Origin: Natronomonas gomsonensis
GTDB taxonomy: Archaea > Halobacteriota > Halobacteria > Halobacteriales > Haloarculaceae
Direction of reading: 5' to 3'
Assembly: GCF_024300825.1 (NCBI RefSeq)
Contig: NZ_CP101323.1
Span: 1,178,001 to 1,242,000 of the forward strand
Length of the DNA: 64,000 bases
Positions 8,153 through 16,778 of the stretch are shown piece after piece. Numbering within the stretch: the stretch's first letter is position 1; each line of letters starts with the position of its first letter. Below the pieces are notes generated by a model. That model searched no databases and was not told where the DNA came from. It saw only the letters and a program-made list of their open reading frames with translations. Position numbers and translations under genes: made by a program.

Positions 8153-8515
8153 TTAGTACTCTTCGTAGGCCAGATTCATCACCCAATGCGAGAAGGCGTC
8201 GCTTTGGGCGTCGGCCTCCTCGTCGCCGACGAACGGCGAGAGCATGTCGCCGGCCATCAGCAGCGAGAAGTCGAGGTCCTTCGGGTCGCGAACCGGCGTG
8301 ATGTAGTAGGTGTTGTGCCCCTCATAGACGGTGTCCTCGCGTTCGACGAGGCCCTTCTCCTCAAGGGAGTCGATGATACGGCTCCCCTTCCGGGAGTCGA
8401 CGTCGAGTTCCTTCCAGAAGTCGCTCTGGTGGATGCCACCGGTCGACCGAATCAGTTCGAGCCCCGCTCGTTCGGCCTCCGTGAGCTCCTGCTCCTCGTC
8501 GGCGGTGGTACTCAT
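8153..8515 (-). CDS. Small winged-helix regulator-like protein
   Basis: 120 residues. The segment ELTEAERAGLELIRSTGGIHQSDFWKEL-DVDSRKGSRIIDSLEEKGLV (read with the usual break) is a typical winged HTH in which SRKGSRIIDSL is the recognition helix, followed by the wing REDTVYEGHNTYYITP. The acidic C-terminal 45 residues (FSLLMAGDMLSPFVG onward) are a helical extension of unknown role. This is a haloarchaeal DNA-binding protein, MarR/TrmB-like in outline; the target is unknown. A TATA box 26 bp before the ATG points to a leaderless transcript. Confidence 0.82.
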   Translation of the reverse strand: MSTTADEEQELTEAERAGLELIRSTGGIHQSDFWKELDVDSRKGSRIIDSLEEKGLVEREDTVYEGHNTYYITPVRDPKDLDFSLLMAGDMLSPFVGDEEADAQSDAFSHWVMNLAYEEY

Positions 8516-8540
8516 TGTTCTTCCCTCCGCCGGCGAGCCG

Positions 8541-8546
8541 TTTAAA
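8541..8546 (-). promoter_or_regulatory. TATA box for the small winged-helix gene
   Basis: TTTAAA centred about 28 bp upstream of the ATG at 8515, within the last codons of the upstream NRDE gene, so the regulator can be transcribed independently of that gene. Confidence 0.6.
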
Positions 8547-9273
8547 TCCTGCTTTCGGTCGGTTCGTACGGCGTCTCACACGGCGGGCCGTCGGCGAACT
8601 CGAAGACACGGTCCCCGCCGAGTCGGACGAGCGAGGACGACCGGGTTCCGAAGCCGTCGCCGTGGATGCAGGCGCCGAACTCGTGGTCGCCGAGTATCTC
8701 GCCGGCCCGACGCGTCCACGCTTCGGCTGTTTCGCCGTCTCTCGGCTGGAGTTCCGCCCGGATGCGGTCGGCGTTGTTCGCCTGCTGGCGTCCCGCTTCG
8801 GGTCGCATCGGTGGGACGAACCACTCGCCGTCGAAGCCGACGTTGACGACGATGTGGACGCCAGGGTCGAGTTCAGTCACTCGGCGCACGTCGCCCCACT
8901 CGATGAGTAGGGCATCTTCGCCGTCGGCCGCCAGCAGATGGAGGGGGGCGTACTCCCTGGCGTCGAGTTCGGCTTCCACGCGGTCGATAGCGGCGCTTGC
9001 GGTCGGTTCCGAAAGCGCGTCGTCGACGAGGAGGCCACGGGAACGGTCGCCTTCGCCCTCGACCCACCGGTTCGTGATGGCGACGAGAACGCCGTCTTCG
9101 TTGTACCCCAGCCACGTCCCGCCGGCCTCTTCGTCACGAGGGGCGACGATTCGGGGGTCACCCTCCCGGACCACAGGCGGCGTCGACGGGCGTCCGAACG
9201 CCTCGTCGCGGTTGGCCGCGACACAGACGGGTGCTTCCTCGAAGACCTGCCACGCGACGATGAGTGTACACAC
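8542..9273 (-). CDS. NRDE/TANGO2-family protein
   Basis: 243 residues beginning MCTLIVAW and containing the diagnostic NRDE tetrad in VCVAANRDEAFGRPS, followed by the conserved GGTWLGYNEDGVLVAITNR block. The N-terminal Met-Cys suggests an Ntn-hydrolase-like fold with Cys2 exposed after Met removal, as seen in related families. TANGO2 proteins are implicated in haem and lipid handling in eukaryotes; the archaeal role is not established. It is downstream of the menaquinone operon on the same strand, but a 42-bp gap and unrelated function argue against a pathway role. Confidence 0.88.
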   Translation of the reverse strand: MCTLIVAWQVFEEAPVCVAANRDEAFGRPSTPPVVREGDPRIVAPRDEEAGGTWLGYNEDGVLVAITNRWVEGEGDRSRGLLVDDALSEPTASAAIDRVEAELDAREYAPLHLLAADGEDALLIEWGDVRRVTELDPGVHIVVNVGFDGEWFVPPMRPEAGRQQANNADRIRAELQPRDGETAEAWTRRAGEILGDHEFGACIHGDGFGTRSSSLVRLGGDRVFEFADGPPCETPYEPTESRI

Positions 9274-9315
9274 GGGAGGCGGTAGGTCCGCCTCGAAAAT
9301 AAAGCCGCCTCCGGT

Positions 9316-10833
9316 TCAGGCATCGTCGGCCGCTTCCAGGGTCGTCCGAACGGCCTCGCGGTCGACGGTTCCCGAGGCCGTCCGCGGCAGCGAGTCGGCG
9401 AATCCGACCGTCCGGGGGAGTTTGTAGCCGGCGAGGTGTCCCCGACAGTGCTCTCGGAGGGCGTCGGCGGCCACCTCCGTACCGTCGGCGAGGACGACCA
9501 ATGCAGCGACGCGTTCGCCCCACTCCTCGTCGTCGAGGCCGACGACGGCCGCGTCGTCGACGGCCGGGTGGTCTCGGAGCGCGGCGACGACCTCGCTTGG
9601 GTCGACGTTCTCCCCGCCGGTGACGATTGTGTCGTCGACGCGGGCGTGGACGTACACCCGGCCGGCCTCGTCGCGGTGGCCCACGTCGCCGGTTCGGAGT
9701 CCGCCGTTGGTGAACGCGTCCCGCGTCGCCGCGTCGTCGAGATACCCCGGCGTCACCATCGGCCCGGCGACGACGAGTTCGCCCGTCTCACCGGGGCGAC
9801 ACACCGCGCCGGCGTCGTCGACGACGGTCACCTCCGCGAACATGAGCGGGTTGCCGACCGTATCGGGGTGTCGGCGGGACTGTTCCGGCGTCGCGGTGGC
9901 GATTTGGGAGGCCGCCTCCGTCATTCCGTAGGTGGGAGCGACCGGAACACCCCGGTCGTGGGCGCGAGCGAGCAATTCGGGCGGACAGGCGGCCCCGCCC
10001 AAGAGTACAAACCGGCAATCGGGAAACTCGCCGGCGTCGAGCATCCGGTCGAGCATCGTCGGGACCAGCGAGACGCAAGTGGCTCCGGCCTGCCGCATCA
10101 CCTCGGCGGTCCCCTCGGGGTCGAAACCACGTTGGACCGACAGAGAAGAGCCGTACAGCACCGACCGGTAGACCGGTGCCAACCCGCCCATGTGATACAT
10201 CGGAAGCGTGACGTGCCAACAGTCGTCGCCGCCGACGCCGAGGCGGAAGGCGGAGGCGGTCGCACTCGCCAGTACGTTCGCCAGCGTGAGCACGACCCCC
10301 TTCGGGTCGCCCGTCGTCCCCGAGGTAAACATGACGACCAGCGGGTGGTCGGGTTCCCACTCCGGGAGGTCGAACGGCTCCGGCTGGATGCTTTCGACCC
10401 GTTCGGCGCCAGCGGCCGGCTCGTCGAAGGACAGAACAGTGGTGTCGTCCTGTTCGGTCGCTTCGACCGCATCGATAACCGCCCGCTCGGTCCCCGACTC
10501 AGAGGCCACGGCCGCAGGGTCGATTCGTTCGAGCCGGACGGCGAGTTCCTCAGCAGTCAGCCGTGCGTTGAGCGGAACGAGTACGGCTCCGAGTCGCTGT
10601 GCGGCGTGGACGGCTTCGAGGAACTCGACTCGGGTCTCGGCACACACGGCGAGGGCGTCGTCGACGCCGACGCCGCGGGCGGCGAGGCGGCCGGCCAACA
10701 CCTCGACCCGCTCGTTGAGGTCCGCGTAACTCCGGGTAGTCGCCACGTCGCCACCGGCGGCTACTGCGGTCGCCGCGGGCGTCCCGTTCGCTCGTGTGGC
10801 CAGCCAATCTCGCATCTCCGTCGCCCGATTCAC
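9316..10833 (-). CDS. menE: o-Succinylbenzoate-CoA ligase
   Basis: 505-residue ANL-superfamily acyl-CoA synthetase. The P-loop-like motif MFTSGTTGDPKGV (near residue 165), the ATP-binding PTYGMTEAASQ, the YLDDAATRDAF / GGLRTGDVG region with the ribose-binding Asp, and the hinge and C-terminal segments (VTGGENVDPSEV) are all present. It should activate o-succinylbenzoate to its CoA ester in menaquinone synthesis. The start overlaps the end of menC by four bases (menC is transcribed first), so menA-menC-menE form a tight operon. The genomic context makes MenE much more likely than a generic fatty-acid ligase. Confidence 0.93.
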   Translation of the reverse strand: MNRATEMRDWLATRANGTPAATAVAAGGDVATTRSYADLNERVEVLAGRLAARGVGVDDALAVCAETRVEFLEAVHAAQRLGAVLVPLNARLTAEELAVRLERIDPAAVASESGTERAVIDAVEATEQDDTTVLSFDEPAAGAERVESIQPEPFDLPEWEPDHPLVVMFTSGTTGDPKGVVLTLANVLASATASAFRLGVGGDDCWHVTLPMYHMGGLAPVYRSVLYGSSLSVQRGFDPEGTAEVMRQAGATCVSLVPTMLDRMLDAGEFPDCRFVLLGGAACPPELLARAHDRGVPVAPTYGMTEAASQIATATPEQSRRHPDTVGNPLMFAEVTVVDDAGAVCRPGETGELVVAGPMVTPGYLDDAATRDAFTNGGLRTGDVGHRDEAGRVYVHARVDDTIVTGGENVDPSEVVAALRDHPAVDDAAVVGLDDEEWGERVAALVVLADGTEVAADALREHCRGHLAGYKLPRTVGFADSLPRTASGTVDREAVRTTLEAADDA

Positions 10834-11828
10834 GATGGGGGAATATTGCCTTTTCCCTGTGGAACGGCCATCGACCCCTCGTCGGCGACCGCCATATCCG
10901 GTCGAAGGTCCTCGGCGAGCAACCCACCGGTCGCCAGCCCACAGGGCCGGACATCGGGTATCGACGCCGCGAGATGGACCGCACCAGCGCGGGCGACCGC
11001 ACCATCAATGGTCGTCGTGATGATGGGGTCGACGCCCCCAGCGCGCGCCTGTAGAGCGATTTCTCGCGCTCGGTCGACACCACCCAGCGCCATCGGCTTA
11101 CAGACGACGACATCTGCCGCATCCGCTTCGAGGATAGCGTCGAGACCATGTTCGAGAAGTCCCTCGTCGAGGCCGACTCCAACCTCGCCACCGCGGAGTG
11201 CGGCGTGTCCGGTGAGGGTGTCGGCTGACAGCGGCTGTTCGACGAAGGACACGTCGAACCCCGCGAACGCCTCGAAGGCGCGTTCGGCGGTCGGTTGGTC
11301 CCAGGCACCGTTGGCGTCCGCCCGGAGTTCGACATCGGGACAGGCGTCCCGAACCGCCTCGATTCGCTCGATGTCCGCCGTGAGCGACCGAGCACCGACT
11401 TTCACTTTCAGCGCCGGGTAGCCGTCGGCGACGGCCTGTTCGGCGGCCGTGGCAGTGTCGGCTGGCGTTGCGTCGCCGAGAGTCGCGTTGACCGGGACGC
11501 TCTCGACGCCCTTCTCGCCGCCGAGATAGCGGTACAGCGGCTCCTCTGCCGTGCGCGCACGAGCATCCAGTACCGCGAGCGAGACGCCGTGTCGCGCCGC
11601 CGGCGTTTCGCCGAGGGAGACGAGAGCCTCCTCTGGGTCCGAGACGGATTCGAGCGCGGCGGCACACGCAGAGCGCGATTCGGTCCAGCCGGCAAGCGGT
11701 GTCGCCTCTCCGACGCCCGGAATGCCGTCGAGTTCGAGTTTCACGAGGAACCCGTCCCGGCGCTCGATACTGCCGGCGGCGGTGTCCAGCGGGCGGGCCA
11801 ACGGGAGTGAGAATCGGTCAACTCTCAT
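10830..11828 (-). CDS. menC: o-Succinylbenzoate synthase
   Basis: 332-residue enolase-superfamily protein of the muconate-lactonising type. Catalytic features visible in order are KVKVG (Lys near residue 140), ELRADANGAWD (Asp), FVEQPL (Glu), the Asp/Glu in GVGLDEGL and the second Lys in VVCKPMALGG, which is the complete set for OSBS-like enzymes. It dehydrates SHCHC to o-succinylbenzoate. It overlaps menA by four bases upstream and menE by four bases downstream. Dipeptide epimerase is the main alternative for this fold but is unlikely between menA and menE. Confidence 0.93.
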   Translation of the reverse strand: MRVDRFSLPLARPLDTAAGSIERRDGFLVKLELDGIPGVGEATPLAGWTESRSACAAALESVSDPEEALVSLGETPAARHGVSLAVLDARARTAEEPLYRYLGGEKGVESVPVNATLGDATPADTATAAEQAVADGYPALKVKVGARSLTADIERIEAVRDACPDVELRADANGAWDQPTAERAFEAFAGFDVSFVEQPLSADTLTGHAALRGGEVGVGLDEGLLEHGLDAILEADAADVVVCKPMALGGVDRAREIALQARAGGVDPIITTTIDGAVARAGAVHLAASIPDVRPCGLATGGLLAEDLRPDMAVADEGSMAVPQGKGNIPPS

Positions 11829-12766
11829 ACCAACGCCGGTGCTGCGAGGCCGATGGCGAAGGCCAGCGAGTGGACGAACAGGAGTTGGCCCGTCCGTTCC
11901 AGCGCCGGGTTGAGCGCCTCGCCGTCTTCGTGGCTCCAGACGGTTCCGCCGAGCGAGACGGCGAGGGGGGCAGTCAACAGCGGAAGGAGGACTGCGAGGC
12001 CGTATCCATCAGCCCAGAACACCACCGGAACGGCGTAGGCCATTCCGACCAACGCGGTCCACTCGATTCGGCTGAGTCGGTAGCCGAGCATAACGGCGAG
12101 TGTCCGCTTTCCGGCGGCGGCGTCGGTCTCGCGGTCACGGATGTTGTTGACGACGAGGATGGCAGTCGACAGCCCCGCGACGGGGAGTGCGGCAACGACC
12201 GCCCGAACGGGCACCGTTCCCTCGGGAAGCCACAGCGGGAACGGCGCAGCCGCGTAGGTGACGGCCTGGACGTAGTACGTTCCCGCGACCGCGACGAGAC
12301 CGAAGAAGACGAACACGAACACGTCACCGAGTCCGCGGTAGCCGTACGGCAGCGGGCCACCGGTGTAGGTGATGCCCGCAGCCACGCTGGCGAGGCCGAT
12401 AACGAGGATGGGAACGCCACCGAGATACACGAGATAGACGCCCACGAGGATGGCGAGACCGAAGGTTGCATACATCGCCCGTTTGACCGACTGTGGCTCG
12501 ATGATACCGCCGGCAGTCACGCGGGTGAACCCCTCGCGGTCCTCGGTGTCGGCGCCGCGAACGGCGTCGTAGTAGTCGTTGGCGAAGTTCGTCCCGATTT
12601 GGAGGAGCAACGCCCCGACGAGGGCGAACGCAGCCGACACCGGTGCGAAGAAATCGTCGTGAATCGCCAGCCCCGTCCCGACGATGACCGGCGCCGCTCC
12701 CGCCGGCAACGTCTGCGGGCGGGCCGCCATCAGCCACGCTTTCGTGGGTGAAACCGCCTCAGTCAT
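11825..12766 (-). CDS. menA: 1,4-Dihydroxy-2-naphthoate polyprenyltransferase
   Basis: 313-residue UbiA-superfamily membrane protein with about eight or nine helices. The first Asp-rich motif is NFANDYYDAVRGADTED (near residue 70) and the second is NNIRDRETDAAAGKRT, both needed for Mg-prenyl-diphosphate binding. It attaches the polyprenyl chain to dihydroxynaphthoate at the membrane to give demethylmenaquinone. First gene of the menA-menC-menE operon; a TATA box 26-31 bp before the ATG suggests the transcript starts at or next to the start codon. Confidence 0.94.
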   Translation of the reverse strand: MTEAVSPTKAWLMAARPQTLPAGAAPVIVGTGLAIHDDFFAPVSAAFALVGALLLQIGTNFANDYYDAVRGADTEDREGFTRVTAGGIIEPQSVKRAMYATFGLAILVGVYLVYLGGVPILVIGLASVAAGITYTGGPLPYGYRGLGDVFVFVFFGLVAVAGTYYVQAVTYAAAPFPLWLPEGTVPVRAVVAALPVAGLSTAILVVNNIRDRETDAAAGKRTLAVMLGYRLSRIEWTALVGMAYAVPVVFWADGYGLAVLLPLLTAPLAVSLGGTVWSHEDGEALNPALERTGQLLFVHSLAFAIGLAAPALV

Positions 12767-12790
12767 TGTCGGTACTGCGTCCGGGAAGGG

Positions 12791-12797
12791 TATAATG
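12791..12797 (-). promoter_or_regulatory. TATA box for menA
   Basis: CATTATA on the minus strand, about 28 bp upstream of the menA ATG at 12766; predicts a leaderless menA-menC-menE transcript. Confidence 0.6.
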
Positions 12798-12890
12798 TCG
12801 GGTGGTCCGAGTCGACGGCTCGCAGTTCTCGGATAGCGGCGCTATCTGTGGTGAAAAAACGGAGAAGGTGTCGGGAGTCGTGAAGACCGC

Positions 12891-13559
12891 TTACGCCGAG
12901 CTGCCGGTCGCGTCGTCGGTCGCGTCTTCGACCTGTTCGGCAGCGTCCTGAACCTGCTCGGAGACGTCGTCGATTTGCTCCTGCAGCGTGTCGGCGCCTT
13001 CCTCGAGTTGGTTCTGGATGTTGTCGAGTTGCTCGTCGAGTTGGTCCTGGAACTCCTCGGAGCGCTCGTCGAGCTGCTCCTGGAGGTCCTCGATGGACTC
13101 CTGAAGGTTTTCGAGGGCGTCGACGGTCTGGTCTTCGAGGTCCTCGCTGGCCTCGAGCAGTTGGGACACTTGCTCGTCGAGGGTTTCGAGGAAGTCCTCG
13201 AGGAGTTCGTCGACAGACTCGTGGCCGTCGTCGAGGTTCTCCTCGATGGTGTCGAAGGCATCCGACTGGTTGGCTTCGAGTTCGTCGAGCTGTTCGTCGA
13301 GGGTCTCACGAACGTCCGCGAGCACGTCTTGGTCGCCGGGGACGGCCGACTCGACGGCGTCGAAGTAGGCGTCGACGCCCGTGCGGACGAGGTCGCTGCT
13401 GCGTTCCGAGAACTCTCGGGTCGTGTCGAAGCTCTCGACGAGGCGCTCGTTGACGTTCTGCTGGAACTCGACGCCGGTCTCGATGGCGCTTTGGGTCTGT
13501 TCGAGGGTGCTGCGCTGGAGGCTGAACATCGTGCTGACCGCGGAGTCGTTTTGGCTCAT
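12891..13559 (-). CDS. Acidic coiled-coil protein, possibly phasin-like
   Basis: 222 residues, almost entirely helical and very acidic. The first 65 residues (FSLQRSTLEQTQSAIETG, then FDTTREFSERSSDLVRTG) resemble phasin-like four-helix segments found with polyhydroxyalkanoate granules. Residues from about 85 to 210 are a long heptad coiled coil rich in Leu, Glu, Asp and Gln (LDEQLDELEANQ, LQESIEDLQEQLDERSEE). It lies between menA and menB but has its own TATA box. A granule-surface or membrane-scaffold role is conceivable; no enzyme motif is present. The phasin comparison is from memory of the family pattern and is uncertain. Confidence 0.75.
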   Translation of the reverse strand: MSQNDSAVSTMFSLQRSTLEQTQSAIETGVEFQQNVNERLVESFDTTREFSERSSDLVRTGVDAYFDAVESAVPGDQDVLADVRETLDEQLDELEANQSDAFDTIEENLDDGHESVDELLEDFLETLDEQVSQLLEASEDLEDQTVDALENLQESIEDLQEQLDERSEEFQDQLDEQLDNIQNQLEEGADTLQEQIDDVSEQVQDAAEQVEDATDDATGSSA

Positions 13560-13583
13560 TGTAATTGAACTAACGCGTCCCGA

Positions 13584-13592
13584 CTATATAAC
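13584..13592 (-). promoter_or_regulatory. TATA box for the coiled-coil gene
   Basis: Minus-strand GTTATATAG about 29 bp before the ATG at 13559, in a short AT-rich intergenic stretch. Confidence 0.65.
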
Positions 13593-13765
13593 TCTTACCA
13601 CCAAATACCACTCAATACCAAGAAATGGTTTGAGAATACGAGTGGAGCGTTCAGTTACCTCGTCGACGGTCTGTCCGACTCGTCGTTGCACGGCTACGTA
13701 CGATAAAACAACGTCAGAGCCAATTATTGCATCCGGGTGTCACCGAGTGACGAACGGACGACGCG

Positions 13766-14653
13766 TCAGTAGTACCAGTCGAACTTCTCGAATTCGGGGT
13801 CCCGTTTCTCGTTGAACGCGTCGCGTCCCTCCTGGGCCTCGTCGGTCATGTAACCGAGTCGGGTGGCTTCGCCCGCAAACACCTGCTGGCCGACGAGTCC
13901 ATCGGTGTCGAGGTTGAACGCGTACTTCAACATCCGAATCGCCATCGGTGACTTCGAGAGGATGCGCTCGCCCCACTCCAGGGCCGTCTCTTCGAGTTCC
14001 TCGTGGGGGACGGCCTCGTTCGCCATCCCCATTTCGACGGCCTCCTCGGCGGAGTAGGTCTTTCCGAGGAAGAACACCTCACGGGCCTTCTTGTGACCGA
14101 CCTGGTGGGCGAGATACGCCGACCCGAAACCGGCGTCGAACGACGCCACGTCCGGGTCGGTCTGGAGGAACTTCGCATGCTCCTCGGAGGCCAGCGTCAT
14201 GTCACAGACGACGTGCAGGGAGTGGCCGCCGCCGACGGCCCACCCGGGAACGACGGCGATGACCGGCTTCGGAATGTGACGGATGAGCCGCTGAACTTCG
14301 AGGATGTGGAGTCGCGGCGCGTCCTGCTGTTCGGCTTCGGATTCGGATTCGTACTCGTAGCCCGCCTCGCCACGGATGCGTTGGTCGCCCCCGGAACAGA
14401 ACGCCCAGCCGCCGTCTTTCGGTGACGGGCCGTTACCGGTCAACAGCACACAACCCACGTCGGTCTGGCGTTTGGCGTGCTCTAAGGCGGTGTACAGTTC
14501 GTCGACCGTCTCCGGCCGGAAGGCGTTGCGCACTTCGGGTCTGTCGAAGGCGATTCGGACGACGCCGCTGTCTTTCGCCCGGTGATAGGTGAGGTCCTCG
14601 AAGTCGTCGGTGACCGGTTCCCAGCGCTCGGAATCGAAGATGTCCGATACCAT
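13766..14653 (-). CDS. menB: 1,4-Dihydroxy-2-naphthoyl-CoA synthase
   Basis: 295-residue crotonase-fold enzyme closing o-succinylbenzoyl-CoA into DHNA-CoA. MenB-specific features are the SGGDQRIRG loop near residue 85, the VPGWAVGGGHSLHVVCDMTLA oxyanion-hole helix (quoted in part) and the C-terminal WYY ending (FEKFDWYY), all matching MenB rather than a plain enoyl-CoA hydratase. TDPDVASFDAGFG contains the active-site Asp/Ser region. It sits between menD-menF and menA-menC-menE on the same strand, separated from both by over 40 bp. Confidence 0.95.
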   Translation of the reverse strand: MVSDIFDSERWEPVTDDFEDLTYHRAKDSGVVRIAFDRPEVRNAFRPETVDELYTALEHAKRQTDVGCVLLTGNGPSPKDGGWAFCSGGDQRIRGEAGYEYESESEAEQQDAPRLHILEVQRLIRHIPKPVIAVVPGWAVGGGHSLHVVCDMTLASEEHAKFLQTDPDVASFDAGFGSAYLAHQVGHKKAREVFFLGKTYSAEEAVEMGMANEAVPHEELEETALEWGERILSKSPMAIRMLKYAFNLDTDGLVGQQVFAGEATRLGYMTDEAQEGRDAFNEKRDPEFEKFDWYY

Positions 14654-14698
14654 GCCGGAGGTGGGACCGGCGCCAGCAAAAAGCCACCCGACCGCGAC

Positions 14699-15016
14699 TC
14701 ACCGAGAACCCACGCCGAGCAGCCACACCGTCAGGTACAGCCCCATCCCGACGAGCAGCCCGGTCGTCGGCTCACCGCCCAGAAATCCGGCGCCGAGGAC
14801 GACCGCGAACAGCGCCGCCGCCCCGGCCGCCCGACGGTCACCCATCCGCGCTGGCGAGGGCAACTCCGAGCGGCCGACGGCCGTCGCCGCCACCGTCGCC
14901 ACGATGACCGCCACACCGACGACGGGGAGGCTTCCGGAGAGGACGAGCGCGGCGAATCCAGCGAGCATCGCCGTCACCGTCGTGAACAGCCACGGACCGA
15001 CGCGCGGGTCGCTCAC
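14699..15016 (-). CDS. Small membrane protein downstream of menD
   Basis: 105 residues with a GTG start (VSDPRVGPWLF) that overlaps the menD stop by four bases (GTGA). Four hydrophobic helices can be read: residues about 8-28, 31-46, 63-77 and 85-101, separated by short Arg-rich loops (GRSELPSPARMGDRRA). The family is not known to me. Translational coupling to menD suggests co-expression with menaquinone synthesis, for example as a membrane component, but this is inference. The frame extends upstream as Arg-rich antisense sequence that is clearly non-coding. Confidence 0.78.
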   Translation of the reverse strand: MSDPRVGPWLFTTVTAMLAGFAALVLSGSLPVVGVAVIVATVAATAVGRSELPSPARMGDRRAAGAAALFAVVLGAGFLGGEPTTGLLVGMGLYLTVWLLGVGSR

Positions 15017-16773
15017 TGCGAGAGTTCCTCGACGACGCGTTCCTGCAACGCCGCGCGGTCGGCGTGGTTGCGGTCGCTGTCGGTGCGGACCTCGATGACC
15101 TGCGTCCCTTCGCTTGCGAGGGAGTCGGCGTACAGTTCCCGGAACCCTTCGCGGTCGCCCGTGCGCGCGAACTCGAGGTTGTACAACTCCGCCGAATGTT
15201 CGAAGTCCAATCCGTGCGGCGTCCGGAACCACTCCTCGAAGGTGCCGTGGGCCTCGATTGGGAGCAGATGGAAGATGCCGCCGCCGTCGTTGTTGATGCA
15301 GACAACGGTCGCGTCGACATCGCAGCGACCGACAGCGAGCAGACCGTTCATGTCGTGATAGTACGCGAGGTCACCCGTCACGAGGACGAGTGAATCGTCG
15401 GTCCCGGAACCCGCTCCGAGTGCCGTCGAGGTGATGCCGTCGATGCCGGATGCGCCGCGGTTGCCGAGAACGGTCAAATCAGCCGGTCGGGGACGACCGA
15501 ACCGGTCGAGGTCCCGGACGGGCATCGAGTTCGAGACGAACAGCGTCGTCGAGTCCGGTGCGGCCTCGACGGCATCGGCGATGACCGCACCCTCCTCGGG
15601 TTCCGCGCCGGCGAGGAGTTGCCAGTAGGCCGCCTCGGCCTCTCGGAGTTGGGCGGCGTACGCTCCGGGTTCGCGTTCGATTCGGGCCGCGAGGTCCCTC
15701 GCGAGTCGCGTCTCGTCGGCGACGACGAGGTCCGTCGCGGTGAACGTCGCCTCCGGCCATCCGCCGGCCGAGTCGACGACGAACTGGCGGGCGCCCGACC
15801 CCGCGAGGTAGTTCCGGAGTGGCTTGGAAGTCGGTGAGGCACCGAACCGGACGACCACCTCGGGGGACTCCTCGATTGCGGCGAGATAGGAGTCGTACCC
15901 GCCACAGACGGTTACGCCATCGCTGTCGACGTGTCCGCCGAACCGAATCCCCGAGAGCGGGTCGGCGAACACGGGAAAGCCGGTGGCCTGGGCGAACTCT
16001 TCGAGTGCGTCGCTGGTCGGCGCCGGGCGGTCGGTGGGACCGCAGACGACGAGTCCGGATTCCGCGGTTTCGACGGCGTCGACGAGGTCTCGTCGCTCCG
16101 CAGCGGATAGCGCCGAGCGGCCACGTGTCACCGCGACGAACGGCCCATCGCGGCCCTCGACGGCGAGGAGGTGGTCGTCGACGAACCCCTCCGGAACCGC
16201 GCTATCGGGGACGCCGGGCGGGGCGGCTTCACCGCCCGCCGTCGGTTCCAGCGGCTTGCGAAGCGGCACGTCGAGGTGGACCGGTCCGGGTTCGACCCCC
16301 GTGGCGGTGCCGACCGCCCGCGCGAGTGCGGTCCGAAGCGACCGGAGTTTTCGGTCCGCAGCCTCCGGTTCCGGGAGTTTTCGGTACTGACGCACCGCAT
16401 CGCCGTACAGTCGCTCCTGGTCGATGGTCTGGTTGGCGCCGCTGTCCTGCAGTTCGGGCGGGCGGTCCGCCGTCAACAACAGCAACGGAACGCGGGACCG
16501 GTCGGCCTCGATGACCGCCGGATGAAAGTTCGCCAGCGCCGTCCCGGAGGTACAGACGAGCGCCGTCGGCGTCCTCGTCCGTTTGGCTCGACCCAGAGCG
16601 AAAAACGCCGCCGACCGCTCGTCGAGAAGCGAGTGCGTTTCGATGTCTTCGTGTTCGGCGACGGCGACGGTCAGCGGCGTCGAGCGGCTTCCCGGAGCCA
16701 ACACTGCCGCCTCGACGCCCGCCTTCGACAGTTCGTCGGCGATGACCTCCCCCCACAGCGTGTTGACGTTCAT
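15013..16773 (-). CDS. menD: SEPHCHC synthase (thiamine-diphosphate enzyme)
   Basis: 586 residues from the ATG giving MNVNTLWGEV. The N-terminal motif APGSRSTPLTVAVAEH and LDERSAAFFALG are MenD signatures; the ThDP/Mg site is represented by NRGASGIDGITSTALG and the following ITGDLAYYHD-type segment. It condenses isochorismate with 2-oxoglutarate. An in-frame GTG at 16782 overlaps the menF stop by four bases and would add three residues; either start may be used. Middle gene of menF-menD-small membrane protein. Confidence 0.94.
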   Translation of the reverse strand: MNVNTLWGEVIADELSKAGVEAAVLAPGSRSTPLTVAVAEHEDIETHSLLDERSAAFFALGRAKRTRTPTALVCTSGTALANFHPAVIEADRSRVPLLLLTADRPPELQDSGANQTIDQERLYGDAVRQYRKLPEPEAADRKLRSLRTALARAVGTATGVEPGPVHLDVPLRKPLEPTAGGEAAPPGVPDSAVPEGFVDDHLLAVEGRDGPFVAVTRGRSALSAAERRDLVDAVETAESGLVVCGPTDRPAPTSDALEEFAQATGFPVFADPLSGIRFGGHVDSDGVTVCGGYDSYLAAIEESPEVVVRFGASPTSKPLRNYLAGSGARQFVVDSAGGWPEATFTATDLVVADETRLARDLAARIEREPGAYAAQLREAEAAYWQLLAGAEPEEGAVIADAVEAAPDSTTLFVSNSMPVRDLDRFGRPRPADLTVLGNRGASGIDGITSTALGAGSGTDDSLVLVTGDLAYYHDMNGLLAVGRCDVDATVVCINNDGGGIFHLLPIEAHGTFEEWFRTPHGLDFEHSAELYNLEFARTGDREGFRELYADSLASEGTQVIEVRTDSDRNHADRAALQERVVEELSQ

Positions 16774-16778
16774 GTCGG

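Noticed and set aside
6912-8186. A 424-codon sugar kinase with a long N-terminus
   Set aside because: The extra residues translate the hairpin cluster; the PfkB fold starts at MTDPPRIAAVG.
9436-11421. Open frame of 661 codons on the plus strand across menE and menC
   Set aside because: Arg/Gly-rich shadow without motifs; the opposite strand encodes two complete enzymes.
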